IMG/VR virus record: IMGVR_UViG_3300020405_000020
Location: 1-23,373 of that record
From: a virus
Reading direction: 5' to 3' (one strand)
DNA: 23,373 nucleotides
The translations under genes were made by a program, and so were the position numbers. The notes beneath the pieces were generated by a model that ran no database searches, was not told where the DNA came from, and worked only from the letters and a program-made list of their open reading frames with translations. Within the stretch, counting starts at the first letter, position 1. Every line of letters begins with the position of its first letter. Shown here piece after piece: positions 15,089 to 21,905 of this stretch.

Positions 15089-15226
15089 ATGTCTAATACA
15101 AAACCTACACCAGAACATGATTTTGAAGTTGCTAAACTACAAAAGCAAGTAGAGCAGATATTAGAAAAATATAGACAAGAAAAGATTCCTGTGTATAAAG
15201 AACCAGAAGGTGATCCTTCATTTTAA
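15089..15226 (+). CDS. Small helical protein, 45 residues (hypothetical)
   Basis: Unlike its basic neighbours this product is slightly acidic: a PTPEHDFEVAKLQKQVEQIL heptad-like helix that could form a coiled coil, then KYRQEKIPVYKEPEGDPSF. No domain recognised. It sits in the small-gene run upstream of the riboswitch and capsid. Confidence 0.65.
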   Translation: MSNTKPTPEHDFEVAKLQKQVEQILEKYRQEKIPVYKEPEGDPSF

Positions 15227-15228
15227 AA

Positions 15229-15354
15229 ATGGCTGAGAATGTTAGACACTGGAAACAAACAACTACGGGTAGAAAAAATATACCAATAGTTGCAGAAAAA
15301 CCAGAGAAAAAAAAGCGTGACGAAAAAGGACGCTTTATAAAAGAAGAAGAATAA
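15229..15354 (+). CDS. Small charged protein, 41 residues (hypothetical)
   Basis: Frame starting two bases after the previous stop (MAENVRHWKQTTTGRKNIPI) with a charged C-terminal part, KPEKKKRDEKGRFIKEEE. The DEKGRFIK pattern is common in small nucleic-acid-related phage proteins, but no family is assigned. Last coding frame before the riboswitch leader. Confidence 0.65.
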   Translation: MAENVRHWKQTTTGRKNIPIVAEKPEKKKRDEKGRFIKEEE

Positions 15355-15363
15355 ATGCCACGT

Positions 15364-15416
15364 CCGTTCATCCTGTTATAGGACGCATGAAACCTAGACA
15401 TGGAACGGGGTCTAGG
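15364..15416 (+). promoter_or_regulatory. Glutamine-II riboswitch (Downstream-peptide RNA)
   Basis: The RNA folds as the Downstream-peptide motif known from marine picocyanobacteria. P1 pairs CCGTTC (15364-15369) with GAACGG (15403-15408), six perfect pairs. P2 pairs TCC (15371-15373) with GGA (15381-15383) across a seven-base loop. A perfect seven-pair pseudoknot joins CCTAGAC (15393-15399), inside the P1 loop, to GTCTAGG (15410-15416) just after P1. The conserved-looking GGACGCATGA and GGAACGGGG segments match my recollection of the family, whose members bind L-glutamine. A 17-residue ORF follows, with its Shine-Dalgarno-like GGGAG (15422-15426) six bases after the pseudoknot. Ligand-stabilised folding could plausibly mask or expose that site. 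Ligand and sign of control are inferred from the family. Confidence 0.85.
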
Positions 15417-15433
15417 TATATGGGAGATTACTC

Positions 15434-15487
15434 ATGACAGTAACTTACGTATATCGTGGCGTTGCTTACACTAGAATAGTTAAGTAA
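15434..15487 (+). CDS. 17-residue YRG peptide controlled by the riboswitch
   Basis: The full product is MTVTYVYRGVAYTRIVK. A GGGAG ribosome site lies seven bases upstream (15422-15426), right behind the riboswitch pseudoknot. Downstream-peptide RNAs are by definition followed by very short ORFs (about 17-100 residues), so this is the expected partner. The YRGVxY core resembles the cyanobacterial DUF4278 family of tiny proteins. Function is unknown. A role in nitrogen or glutamine signalling is suggested only by the riboswitch. It is too short for routine gene callers. Confidence 0.75.
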   Translation: MTVTYVYRGVAYTRIVK

Positions 15488-15667
15488 CAACAAAGAAAGA
15501 GAGCACCTCAGAGTCGGACTCTCTTTCAGTTTGGCTTTTGACCCTTACGAGGATACTCACTAGCCGTCATGACGGTGGGATAGACCACGCAACAAATGAG
15601 TCGCATAAGACTCGCAACTTTTCACATGTGAAGACGATTATTTATACCTTAGATTTTATAACTTAAA
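15488..15667 (+). other. Structured non-coding leader between the peptide gene and the capsid gene
   Basis: About 180 bases with no convincing ORF but dense in dyad symmetry. It holds a perfect nine-pair hairpin at 15495-15527, a 12-base palindrome CCGTCATGACGG at 15564-15575, a GAGTC/GACTC hairpin near 15599-15613, and a 12-base palindrome TTCACATGTGAA at 15621-15632. A weak host-type promoter might be formed by TTCACA (15621) and TATACC (15643) with 16 bases between. This would be the natural place for the late promoter driving capsid, or for an RNA-processing site. None of these roles is proven by the sequence. Confidence 0.5.
15495..15527 (+). terminator. Perfect 9-bp hairpin after the peptide gene (terminator or processing site)
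   Basis: GAAAGAGAG (15495-15503) pairs exactly with CTCTCTTTC (15519-15527) around a 15-base loop. Downstream is AGTTTGGCTTTT, not a clean U-tract, so intrinsic termination would be weak. It may instead be a processing or mRNA-stabilising hairpin upstream of the capsid transcript. The fold is seen directly; the role is inferred. Confidence 0.4.
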
Positions 15668-17022
15668 ATGGCTAATGCTAATCAAGTTGCTTTAGGTAGA
15701 TCGAATCTATCTACAGGCACAGGGTATGGCGGTGCTACCGATAAGTACGCCCTTTACCTGAAATTATTTAGCGGCGAGATGTTTAAAGGATTCCAGCACG
15801 AAACAATTGCTAGAGATCTTGTAACAAAGAGAACACTCAGAAACGGCAAATCATTGCAGTTCGTCTACACAGGACGCATGAGCAGCTCTTTCCATACGCC
15901 AGGTACCCCCATATTGGGTAACAGTGACAAGGCACCTCCAGTGGCAGAGAAGACCATCGTAATGGATGATCTACTAATCAGCTCTGCATTTGTGTATGAT
16001 CTTGACGAAACACTTGCTCACTACGAATTAAGAGGAGAAATTTCCAAGAAGATTGGATATGCTCTTGCTGAAAAATATGACAGACTTATCTTCCGTTCTA
16101 TAACAAGAGGAGCTAGATCTGCATCTCCAGTATCTGCAACAAACTTTGCAGAGCCTGGTGGAACTCAAATCAGAGTTGGTAGTTCAACTAACGAATCTGA
16201 CGCTTTTGATGCTGGTGCACTAGTAAACGCATTTTATGATGCTGCTGCTGCTCTTGACGAAAAAGGAGTGAGTTCTGACGGACGCTGTGCCGTGTTAAAC
16301 CCAAGACAATTCTATTCCCTCATACAAAATGTAGGGTCTAACGGACTTGTCAACAGAGATGTACAGGGTGATGCATTACAAGGTGGTACAGGCGTTATTG
16401 AAATCGCTGGAATCCACATATACAAGTCTATGAATATTCCTTTCTTAGGCAAGTATGGTATCAAGTACGGCGGTACAACAGGTGAGACTTCTCCTGGAAA
16501 TCTTGGTGATTTCATTGGACCTACACCTGAGAATGCTAACGCTACTGGCGGAGTAAACAACGACTACGGTACTAACGCTGAGTTAGGTGCTAAGTCTGCT
16601 GGACTCATCTTCCAAAAGGAAGCTGCTGGTGTTGTTGAAGCAATCGGACCACAAGTTCAAGTAACAAACGGTGACGTTTCTGTAAGTTAAATTGCAGCTT
16701 TAATTAGTAATAATTATCGAATAATCGGATGAATTGCTGGAAGCCTAAGTCGAAAGATAAGGTAATCAGCAGCCAAGCCCTTCACGCTTGAAGGGAAGGT
16801 TCAGAGACTACATGGTGTACTAAGCGTAGTACGTAATACATGAATAGCGTCCGACTTCCTAATAGGAAGATGATATAGTCCGTGCCATATTGAAAGATAT
16901 GGATTACACGAATCTACCAAGGTGATGTGATCTTAGGTCGCATGGCTATGGGTGCAGACTACTTAAACCCAGCTGCTGCTGTTGAACTATATGTTGGTGC
17001 TACTGCTCCTTCTGCATTCTAA
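15668..17022 (+). CDS. Major capsid protein, T7 gp10-like, interrupted by a group I intron
   Basis: Shell-forming protein. Exon 1 runs 15668-16683 and exon 2 runs 16911-17022. Joining GT (16682-16683) to A (16911) restores a valine codon and yields 375 residues reading ...VQVTNGDVSV then IYQGDVILGRMAMGADY and ending TAPSAF. Unspliced message reaches TAA at 16688-16690, giving a 340-residue product ending DVSVS and lacking the last 36 residues. T7-like features are FSGEMFKGFQHETIARDLVTKRTL at the N terminus, GKSLQFVYTGRM, AEKYDRLIFRSITRGARS and the ADYLNPAAAVELY C-terminal segment. A strong terminator follows 16 bases after the stop. Codons ending in C (AAC, ATC, TTC) are commoner than in the tail genes, as expected for the most highly made protein. 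Confidence 0.95.
16684..16910 (+). ncRNA. Group I self-splicing intron (IA-like) in the major capsid gene, no ORF
   Basis: The 227-base intron has a complete group I core. P1: exon CTGT (16680-16683) with guide GCAG (16694-16697), giving the required U.G pair at the splice site. P3: TCGGATG (16725-16731) with CGTCCGA (16848-16854). P4: TGCTG (16735-16739) with CAGCA (16767-16771). P5: CCT with AGG. P6a: CCCTTC (16778-16783) with GAAGGG (16790-16795). P7: GACTA (16806-16810) with TAGTC (16876-16880). P8: CTTCCT (16855-16860) with AGGAAG (16864-16869). P9: CCATAT (16885-16890) with ATATGG (16897-16902). Extra helices between P7 and P3' (around 16811-16842) fit a IA-type layout, and the last base is G. 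Exact joining restores the capsid frame, fixing both splice sites. No homing endonuclease is encoded inside. Confidence 0.95.
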
Positions 17023-17037
17023 TTTATACATTTATAC

Positions 17038-17060
17038 GGGAGCTTCGGCTCCCCTTTTTT
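17038..17060 (+). terminator. Strong intrinsic terminator after the capsid gene
   Basis: GGGAGC (17038-17043), loop TTCG, GCTCCC (17048-17053), then C and six T: a GC-rich stem with an extra-stable UUCG-type loop and a U-tract. It lies 15 bases after the capsid stop, just as T7 places its main terminator after gene 10. It would let capsid message be made in excess over tail genes. Confidence 0.93.
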
Positions 17061-17065
17061 ATTTT

Positions 17066-17728
17066 ATGACAACTCCCACAACAATAGATACCGAGACAGA
17101 ACTCTCCGCTGTAAATACAATACTGGGAGCTATCGGTCAATCTCCAGTAACAACATTAGGTAAAGTAACTACAAACGTAACTAATACAGCTTCACAAGTT
17201 GCAAACACTTTTGAGAATCCAGAAATAGCACTTATATTTCAGATACTTAAAGAGTGTAATAGTGACATACAAAATGAAGGCTGGTCTTTTAACAGAGAAA
17301 ATCATGTTAAGTTTAGTCCAGATCCAACAACAAAACATATTGTTATACCTACAAATGTACTGAGATTAGATTCAGAAAATCCTGAAGATAGAACTATAGA
17401 TCCAGTTAGAAGACAAGGAAAATTATATGACAAAGTAAATCATACATATGAATTTGACGATGACATTTTACTAAATGTTGTTTATCTTTTTGAGTATGAA
17501 GATTTACCTTCTGTGTTTAAGAGATACATAACATATAAAGCAGCTGGTAGAGCAGCTACACAAATGATTACAAATGCACAGCTTGTGCAACTAATAGCTA
17601 CACAAGAGCAAATGGCTAGAGCTGCATGTATGGAATATGAGTGTAATCAAGGTGATTATAATATGTTAGGTTTTGGACATAACACACATTATTCAACATA
17701 CAAACCATTTAAAGCATTGCAAAGATAA
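17066..17728 (+). CDS. Tail tubular protein A, T7 gp11-like (gatekeeper)
   Basis: Protein of 220 residues (T7 gp11: 196) that forms the ring joining portal to nozzle. I start at ATG 17066, five bases after the terminator U-tract; the frame is open further upstream but that would run through capsid exon 2 and the terminator. The N terminus TELSAVNTILGAIGQSPV is characteristic of gp11, followed by ILKECNSDIQNEGWSFN and a C-terminal helix region (YKAAGRAATQMITNAQLVQL). It ends one base into the gp12 start. The U-tract near the start leaves no obvious ribosome site. Confidence 0.94.
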   Translation: MTTPTTIDTETELSAVNTILGAIGQSPVTTLGKVTTNVTNTASQVANTFENPEIALIFQILKECNSDIQNEGWSFNRENHVKFSPDPTTKHIVIPTNVLRLDSENPEDRTIDPVRRQGKLYDKVNHTYEFDDDILLNVVYLFEYEDLPSVFKRYITYKAAGRAATQMITNAQLVQLIATQEQMARAACMEYECNQGDYNMLGFGHNTHYSTYKPFKALQR

Positions 17729-20577
17729 TGGCTACAGTTACACAACAAATACCTAACTATATTTTAGGAATATCAGAACAGCCAGATGAATTAAAACTAC
17801 CAGGACAAGTAAAAGATTTAGTAAATGCTATACCTGATGTAACTTTAGGTTGTATAAAAAGACCTGGCAGTAAATTAATAAAAAAAATTACACCAAACAC
17901 TGGTACATTAAGTTGGTTTCATATTTATACAGATGAAGATAATCAGTATATAGGTTGTGTAAATACATCTGGTGATGTGCAAATATGGAGGACAAGAGAT
18001 GGTTTTTCATATCATGATAATAACGGACAAGGAACTAATTTAATTATTTACAAAGATAATGATGCAAATGGGTTACCTACTGTAAATAACAATACACAAA
18101 CATATTTATCTGGTTGGACAGAATCAACTGATATACAGGCACTAACACTTAACGAGCAAACTTTTTTTACTAATAGGAAAAAAGTAACAGCTATGAAAAG
18201 TGGTGCATCTGATTTGTCACCAGCTTTAGTTAATGAAGCAATAGTAGAATTAAAAACAATATCTTATGGTAAACAATACGCATTGAATATCTATGACCCA
18301 TCTAATCCAGGTACACCTATAACAGAAACAAGAGCTACATCAATAGCTGCTCGAAAAGACTTTACTGAAACTAATGGTGCAAATGATGGATCATGTCAAG
18401 CTATGGGTAGAGATGTCATAACATCAACTGCTAGTGGTACAAAAAATTTAAGGTATGAAATAGACGTAAGATGTACACCAGTTGTTGATCCTAATAATAC
18501 TGGTACTTCGAGTGCTGGCCCACAGTATGATGATTCTTATCAACCATTTGCAAAATTACAATTTGGTGGAGAGGGTTATACAACTGGTCAAACGCATACT
18601 TATACAACTGCAAAAAATGGTACAGGCACTATCGAAATAAAATCACATGTCACAATACGTAGTTCTGCTAATATTGCTGCTGTACGTCCAGCTGCTACCT
18701 CTTCTAGTGCTGATGAGGCTGTAACAGCTGCTGGTATACTAGGTGATATGAAATCTGCACTAGACGCTATTTCTGGTACAGGTATTACAGCAACTATAAC
18801 TGGTAACTGTTTGCATTTACAACGCAGTACACCTTTTGCTGTTAGTACACCAGAACCACAATTGATGAATATCATAACTAATGAAGCAAATTCAATTGCA
18901 GAATTACCTACTAATTGTAGACATAATTATGTGGTCAAGATTGTAAACAGTGGTGATGATGATGATGATTTCTTTTTAAAATTTAAACAGTCTAACGCTG
19001 GTACTAGTGGTAACTTTTTTGGTGAAGGTGTATGGGAAGAATGTCCAGCACCTGGCATAGAAATAGAAATTGATAAAGATACTATGCCTGTAAAGATTGT
19101 TAGAGAATCAGCTGGTACTACATATCCACAAGGTAGATTTCGTGTACAAACAATTGACTATACTCTACGTGATGTTGGTGATGACAACACTAACCCAGTG
19201 CCTAGTTTCATAGGAAGTACATTAGAAAAAATGCTATTCTTTAGAAATAGATTAGTTGTATTAAGTAAAGGTAATGTTATATTATCAAAAACTAATGACT
19301 TTTTTAATTTCTTTAGTACAACTGCAATGTCAGAATCTACAGCTGACCCTATAGATATTCAGGCTAGTTCTACTTTTCCAACAACATTATTTGATGGTAT
19401 AGAAGTTAACTCAGGACTATTATTATTTAGTTCTAACCAACAATTTATGTTAACTACAGATAGTGATGCACTAACACCATCTACAGCAAAAATAAATTAT
19501 TTATGTTCCTATAATTATAATCCAGAAACTGTGCCTTTTTCTTTAGGTACTACATCAGGATTTATAAATAGCACTGGTAAAAATAGTAGAATATTTGAAA
19601 TGGCTGATATTAGAAGAGAAGGTGAGCCTACAGTTTTAGAACAAAGCAAACTAATATCAAAAAAATTGCCTATTAATATTAATTTACCTACAACCTCTAA
19701 AGAAAATAGTTTATTATTACTAGGTGCTAGATATGCTGGTACTACTTCACCATCAAATGAAATATGGGGTTTTAGGTTTTATAATAATGGAGAAAAAAGG
19801 GTACAGTCGGCTTGGTTTAGATGGTTATTAAGTGGACAATTAGTACACCATGTAATATTAGATGACGTATATTATGTTGTTGTTTTAAGTGCTGGAGAAC
19901 ATATTTTAGAAGCAATTGATGTTAAAAAACAAGATGACACATCAGTTATAGGTGCAGAAAATTATCCTATACATTTAGATAGACATAGTCAGCTATCAGC
20001 TTTATCTTCTAGCTCATATAATGCAACAACTAAAAAAACAACTTTTGCAAAACCAACTGGATATGCTAGTACTGAGCAACTAGCTGTATATAACAATAAT
20101 TCTGGAAATGATATCGGTAGATTCGCAAAAGCTAATATTGTAACTGGTACACAAAACTTAGAAGTAGAAGGTGATTGGACTGGGTCTACATTAATGTTCG
20201 GTTATTTATATGACTGGTCACTAGAATTACCTACTATATTTGTTACAAAAGCAGCTGGAGAAAAATCAAGATCAGATACGAGATCGTCATTAGTAATACA
20301 TAGATTGCATTTTGCATTTGGTGAAATAGGAAATATTGATACAGTTATAAAGAGAAAAGGTAGAGTTGACTATACAACTAATTTTAGTGCAGCTGAAATA
20401 GATTCTATAAAAGCAAATGAATTACCTGTAGTAGAAGAGTTTATACAAACAATACCAATTTACGAAAGAAATATAAATTTAGATATACAAATTAAATCAA
20501 CACATCCTTCACCAGCTACACTTCACTCATTAAACTGGGAAGGAGATTACAACCCTAAATATTATAGACGTGTCTAA
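17728..20577 (+). CDS. Tail tubular protein B (nozzle), T7 gp12-like
   Basis: Large beta-rich nozzle protein of 949 residues (T7 gp12: 794). The start (TQQIPNYILGISEQPDELKLPGQ at residues 4-26) and VNAIPDVTLGCIKRPGSKLI are typical of gp12. LEKMLFFRNRLVVLSKGNVILS and DPIDIQASSTFPTTLFDGIE (about 490-555) match its conserved core, and the end is NWEGDYNPKYYRRV. Base composition is very AT-rich: 11 G or C in the 60 bases at 19261-19320. A five-Asp run near residue 410 comes from a GAT repeat at 18954-18968. It overlaps the next gene by eight bases. Confidence 0.95.
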   Translation: MATVTQQIPNYILGISEQPDELKLPGQVKDLVNAIPDVTLGCIKRPGSKLIKKITPNTGTLSWFHIYTDEDNQYIGCVNTSGDVQIWRTRDGFSYHDNNGQGTNLIIYKDNDANGLPTVNNNTQTYLSGWTESTDIQALTLNEQTFFTNRKKVTAMKSGASDLSPALVNEAIVELKTISYGKQYALNIYDPSNPGTPITETRATSIAARKDFTETNGANDGSCQAMGRDVITSTASGTKNLRYEIDVRCTPVVDPNNTGTSSAGPQYDDSYQPFAKLQFGGEGYTTGQTHTYTTAKNGTGTIEIKSHVTIRSSANIAAVRPAATSSSADEAVTAAGILGDMKSALDAISGTGITATITGNCLHLQRSTPFAVSTPEPQLMNIITNEANSIAELPTNCRHNYVVKIVNSGDDDDDFFLKFKQSNAGTSGNFFGEGVWEECPAPGIEIEIDKDTMPVKIVRESAGTTYPQGRFRVQTIDYTLRDVGDDNTNPVPSFIGSTLEKMLFFRNRLVVLSKGNVILSKTNDFFNFFSTTAMSESTADPIDIQASSTFPTTLFDGIEVNSGLLLFSSNQQFMLTTDSDALTPSTAKINYLCSYNYNPETVPFSLGTTSGFINSTGKNSRIFEMADIRREGEPTVLEQSKLISKKLPININLPTTSKENSLLLLGARYAGTTSPSNEIWGFRFYNNGEKRVQSAWFRWLLSGQLVHHVILDDVYYVVVLSAGEHILEAIDVKKQDDTSVIGAENYPIHLDRHSQLSALSSSSYNATTKKTTFAKPTGYASTEQLAVYNNNSGNDIGRFAKANIVTGTQNLEVEGDWTGSTLMFGYLYDWSLELPTIFVTKAAGEKSRSDTRSSLVIHRLHFAFGEIGNIDTVIKRKGRVDYTTNFSAAEIDSIKANELPVVEEFIQTIPIYERNINLDIQIKSTHPSPATLHSLNWEGDYNPKYYRRV

Positions 20578-21064
20578 AGTAACTATCCTCCCAGCTACAA
20601 AAGCAGTAGCTTTAGAAGTTGCACAAAACTTACGTTCAGACGACTATCGAGAACTTGTTGAGGGTCATGGATTAACACCTGTTGTCCATGTTCCTCTTTT
20701 CTTAGAATCTGGAGACAATATCTATTTTACGATGCCAAACGGCAAGACTGCTGGATTGGCTGGCGTTTATCCAGATGGACGAATATGGATGATATGTACA
20801 GATGTCATTCATGACTATCCAGTTTCATTTTCTAGAGAAGCGAAACGATGGTTAGATAAACGAACTGAATCTTTGTTGTGGAATATTTGTGATAAACGAA
20901 ATACAACACACTTAAGATTATTAAAATTTTTGGGCTTTAAATTTCTTCGTGAAGTTTTACATGGTCCGAACTTATTACCATTTATTGAATTTTGTAAAAT
21001 ACCATGTGTGCAGGATCAGGAGGAATGTCCGCAGGGATGTCCAGCGGAATCGGCTTCGGACTAG
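20570..21064 (+). CDS. Internal virion protein A, T7 gp13-like (GNAT-like fold)
   Basis: Protein of 164 residues in the T7 gene 13 position, between nozzle and gp14. It begins with GTG (20570) inside the end of gp12. The LRSDDYRELVEGHG start and an acetyltransferase-like middle (KTAGLAGVYPDGRIWMICTDV, then a helix and HLRLLKFLGFKFLRE) match the gp13 family, whose fold resembles GNAT acetyltransferases. The last 20 residues (from PCVQDQEECPQG) are simply the second reading of the gp14 start and are cysteine-rich. Its exact role in the virion is unclear; in T7 it is needed for assembly. Confidence 0.85.
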   Translation: MSKVTILPATKAVALEVAQNLRSDDYRELVEGHGLTPVVHVPLFLESGDNIYFTMPNGKTAGLAGVYPDGRIWMICTDVIHDYPVSFSREAKRWLDKRTESLLWNICDKRNTTHLRLLKFLGFKFLREVLHGPNLLPFIEFCKIPCVQDQEECPQGCPAESASD

Positions 21065-21903
21065 ATGCTTTAGGAGCACTAGGACAATACGGAGAACAAC
21101 GAAGACAAACAAGAGAAGCTAACAGATCTATAGCTATCCAAAATAGATTAAAAATTAATGCTTACGAAACAAAAAATCGTAATGAAGAAAACATTTGGAG
21201 AAACAGTAAAATTGATGGCGACATAGAAGTTGACAACAAATGGCGTGAAACTCAAGATGCATTAGCAGAAGCACAACTAAAAGCTAGACAAGTTGCTGGT
21301 GAAGCTGCTTTATCACAACAAAAAATACTAGCTAAAATGATTAATGCTGGTGGTAGAGAACAAGTTGGACGTAGATCTGGTAGAGGTGGTATAGCTGAAT
21401 TAGGTCAACAATTTGCTGCTGCTGGAGCACAGGCTGCATTTTCTAGAGATAGTGAAATACTATTTAGAGATAAAGCTGGTAGAAATATGGCAGCATTTGC
21501 ACAAGGTAAGTATGTAGAATACATTACTGGAAGACCTAGTCCTGAAGCACCACCATTACTACAAGAGTTTAAACAAGGACCAAGTTTCTTAAATACTGCA
21601 TTATCTATAGCAAGTTCTGGTTTTAAAAGATATCAACAATATCAAGATACCAAAGCACCACAAGTTACTGAAAGTGGAAATCCTTATGAATTTAATCCAC
21701 GACCTAATAATTCAAACATACCATCATTTGGTGATACATATAACTCTGGTGCAAGTATAGGTACAATGGAAGTGCCTCAATATCAAATACCTCAATTTCA
21801 ACAAAATCCATTTTTACAGCAAGAATTAGATGACTATGTTTCTTCTAAAACAATTGATACAGGTCAAAGTCTTGGGTTTGAAACACAAAATACATTCTTA
21901 TAA
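21004..21903 (+). CDS. Internal virion protein B, T7 gp14-like
   Basis: Core protein of 299 residues expected to be ejected at infection and form part of the channel across the outer envelope. It starts MCAGSGGMSAG; a Met-Cys start followed by a small-residue, hydrophobic stretch (about residues 9-25) is typical of gp14. This favours ATG 21004 over ATG 21025. A helical, Glu/Gln/Lys-rich body (RRQTREANRSIAIQNRL, then ALAEAQLKARQVAGEAALSQQ) and the RGGIAELGQQFAAAGAQAAF segment follow. The C-terminal 80 residues are Pro/Gln/Asn-rich. It overlaps the previous gene by 61 bases. Confidence 0.9.
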   Translation: MCAGSGGMSAGMSSGIGFGLDALGALGQYGEQRRQTREANRSIAIQNRLKINAYETKNRNEENIWRNSKIDGDIEVDNKWRETQDALAEAQLKARQVAGEAALSQQKILAKMINAGGREQVGRRSGRGGIAELGQQFAAAGAQAAFSRDSEILFRDKAGRNMAAFAQGKYVEYITGRPSPEAPPLLQEFKQGPSFLNTALSIASSGFKRYQQYQDTKAPQVTESGNPYEFNPRPNNSNIPSFGDTYNSGASIGTMEVPQYQIPQFQQNPFLQQELDDYVSSKTIDTGQSLGFETQNTFL

Positions 21904-21905
21904 TT

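Noticed and set aside
14454-15401. Minus-strand Phe/Leu-rich frames opposite the small-gene run
   Set aside because: They are the complement of lysine-rich (AAA/AAG) plus-strand frames; their apparent membrane character is an artefact of poly-Lys coding.
15529-15566. Host-type sigma-70 promoter using TTGACC (15538) or TTGGCT with GATACT (15552)
   Set aside because: Spacing between the boxes is wrong (8-15 bases), so it is not listed as a promoter.
15668-16690. Capsid gene as a truncated or frameshifted pseudogene
   Set aside because: The missing C terminus is intact 227 bases downstream, and the spacer has a full group I core with exact frame restoration on splicing.
16982-17065. N-terminal extension of tail tube A beginning inside capsid exon 2
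   Set aside because: It would be translated from the other frame of capsid exon 2 and across the terminator hairpin; ATG 17066 gives the normal gp11 N terminus.
18954-18968. GAT repeat giving five consecutive Asp in the nozzle protein
   Set aside because: Only five units, in frame, no other repeat structure; ordinary coding microsatellite.
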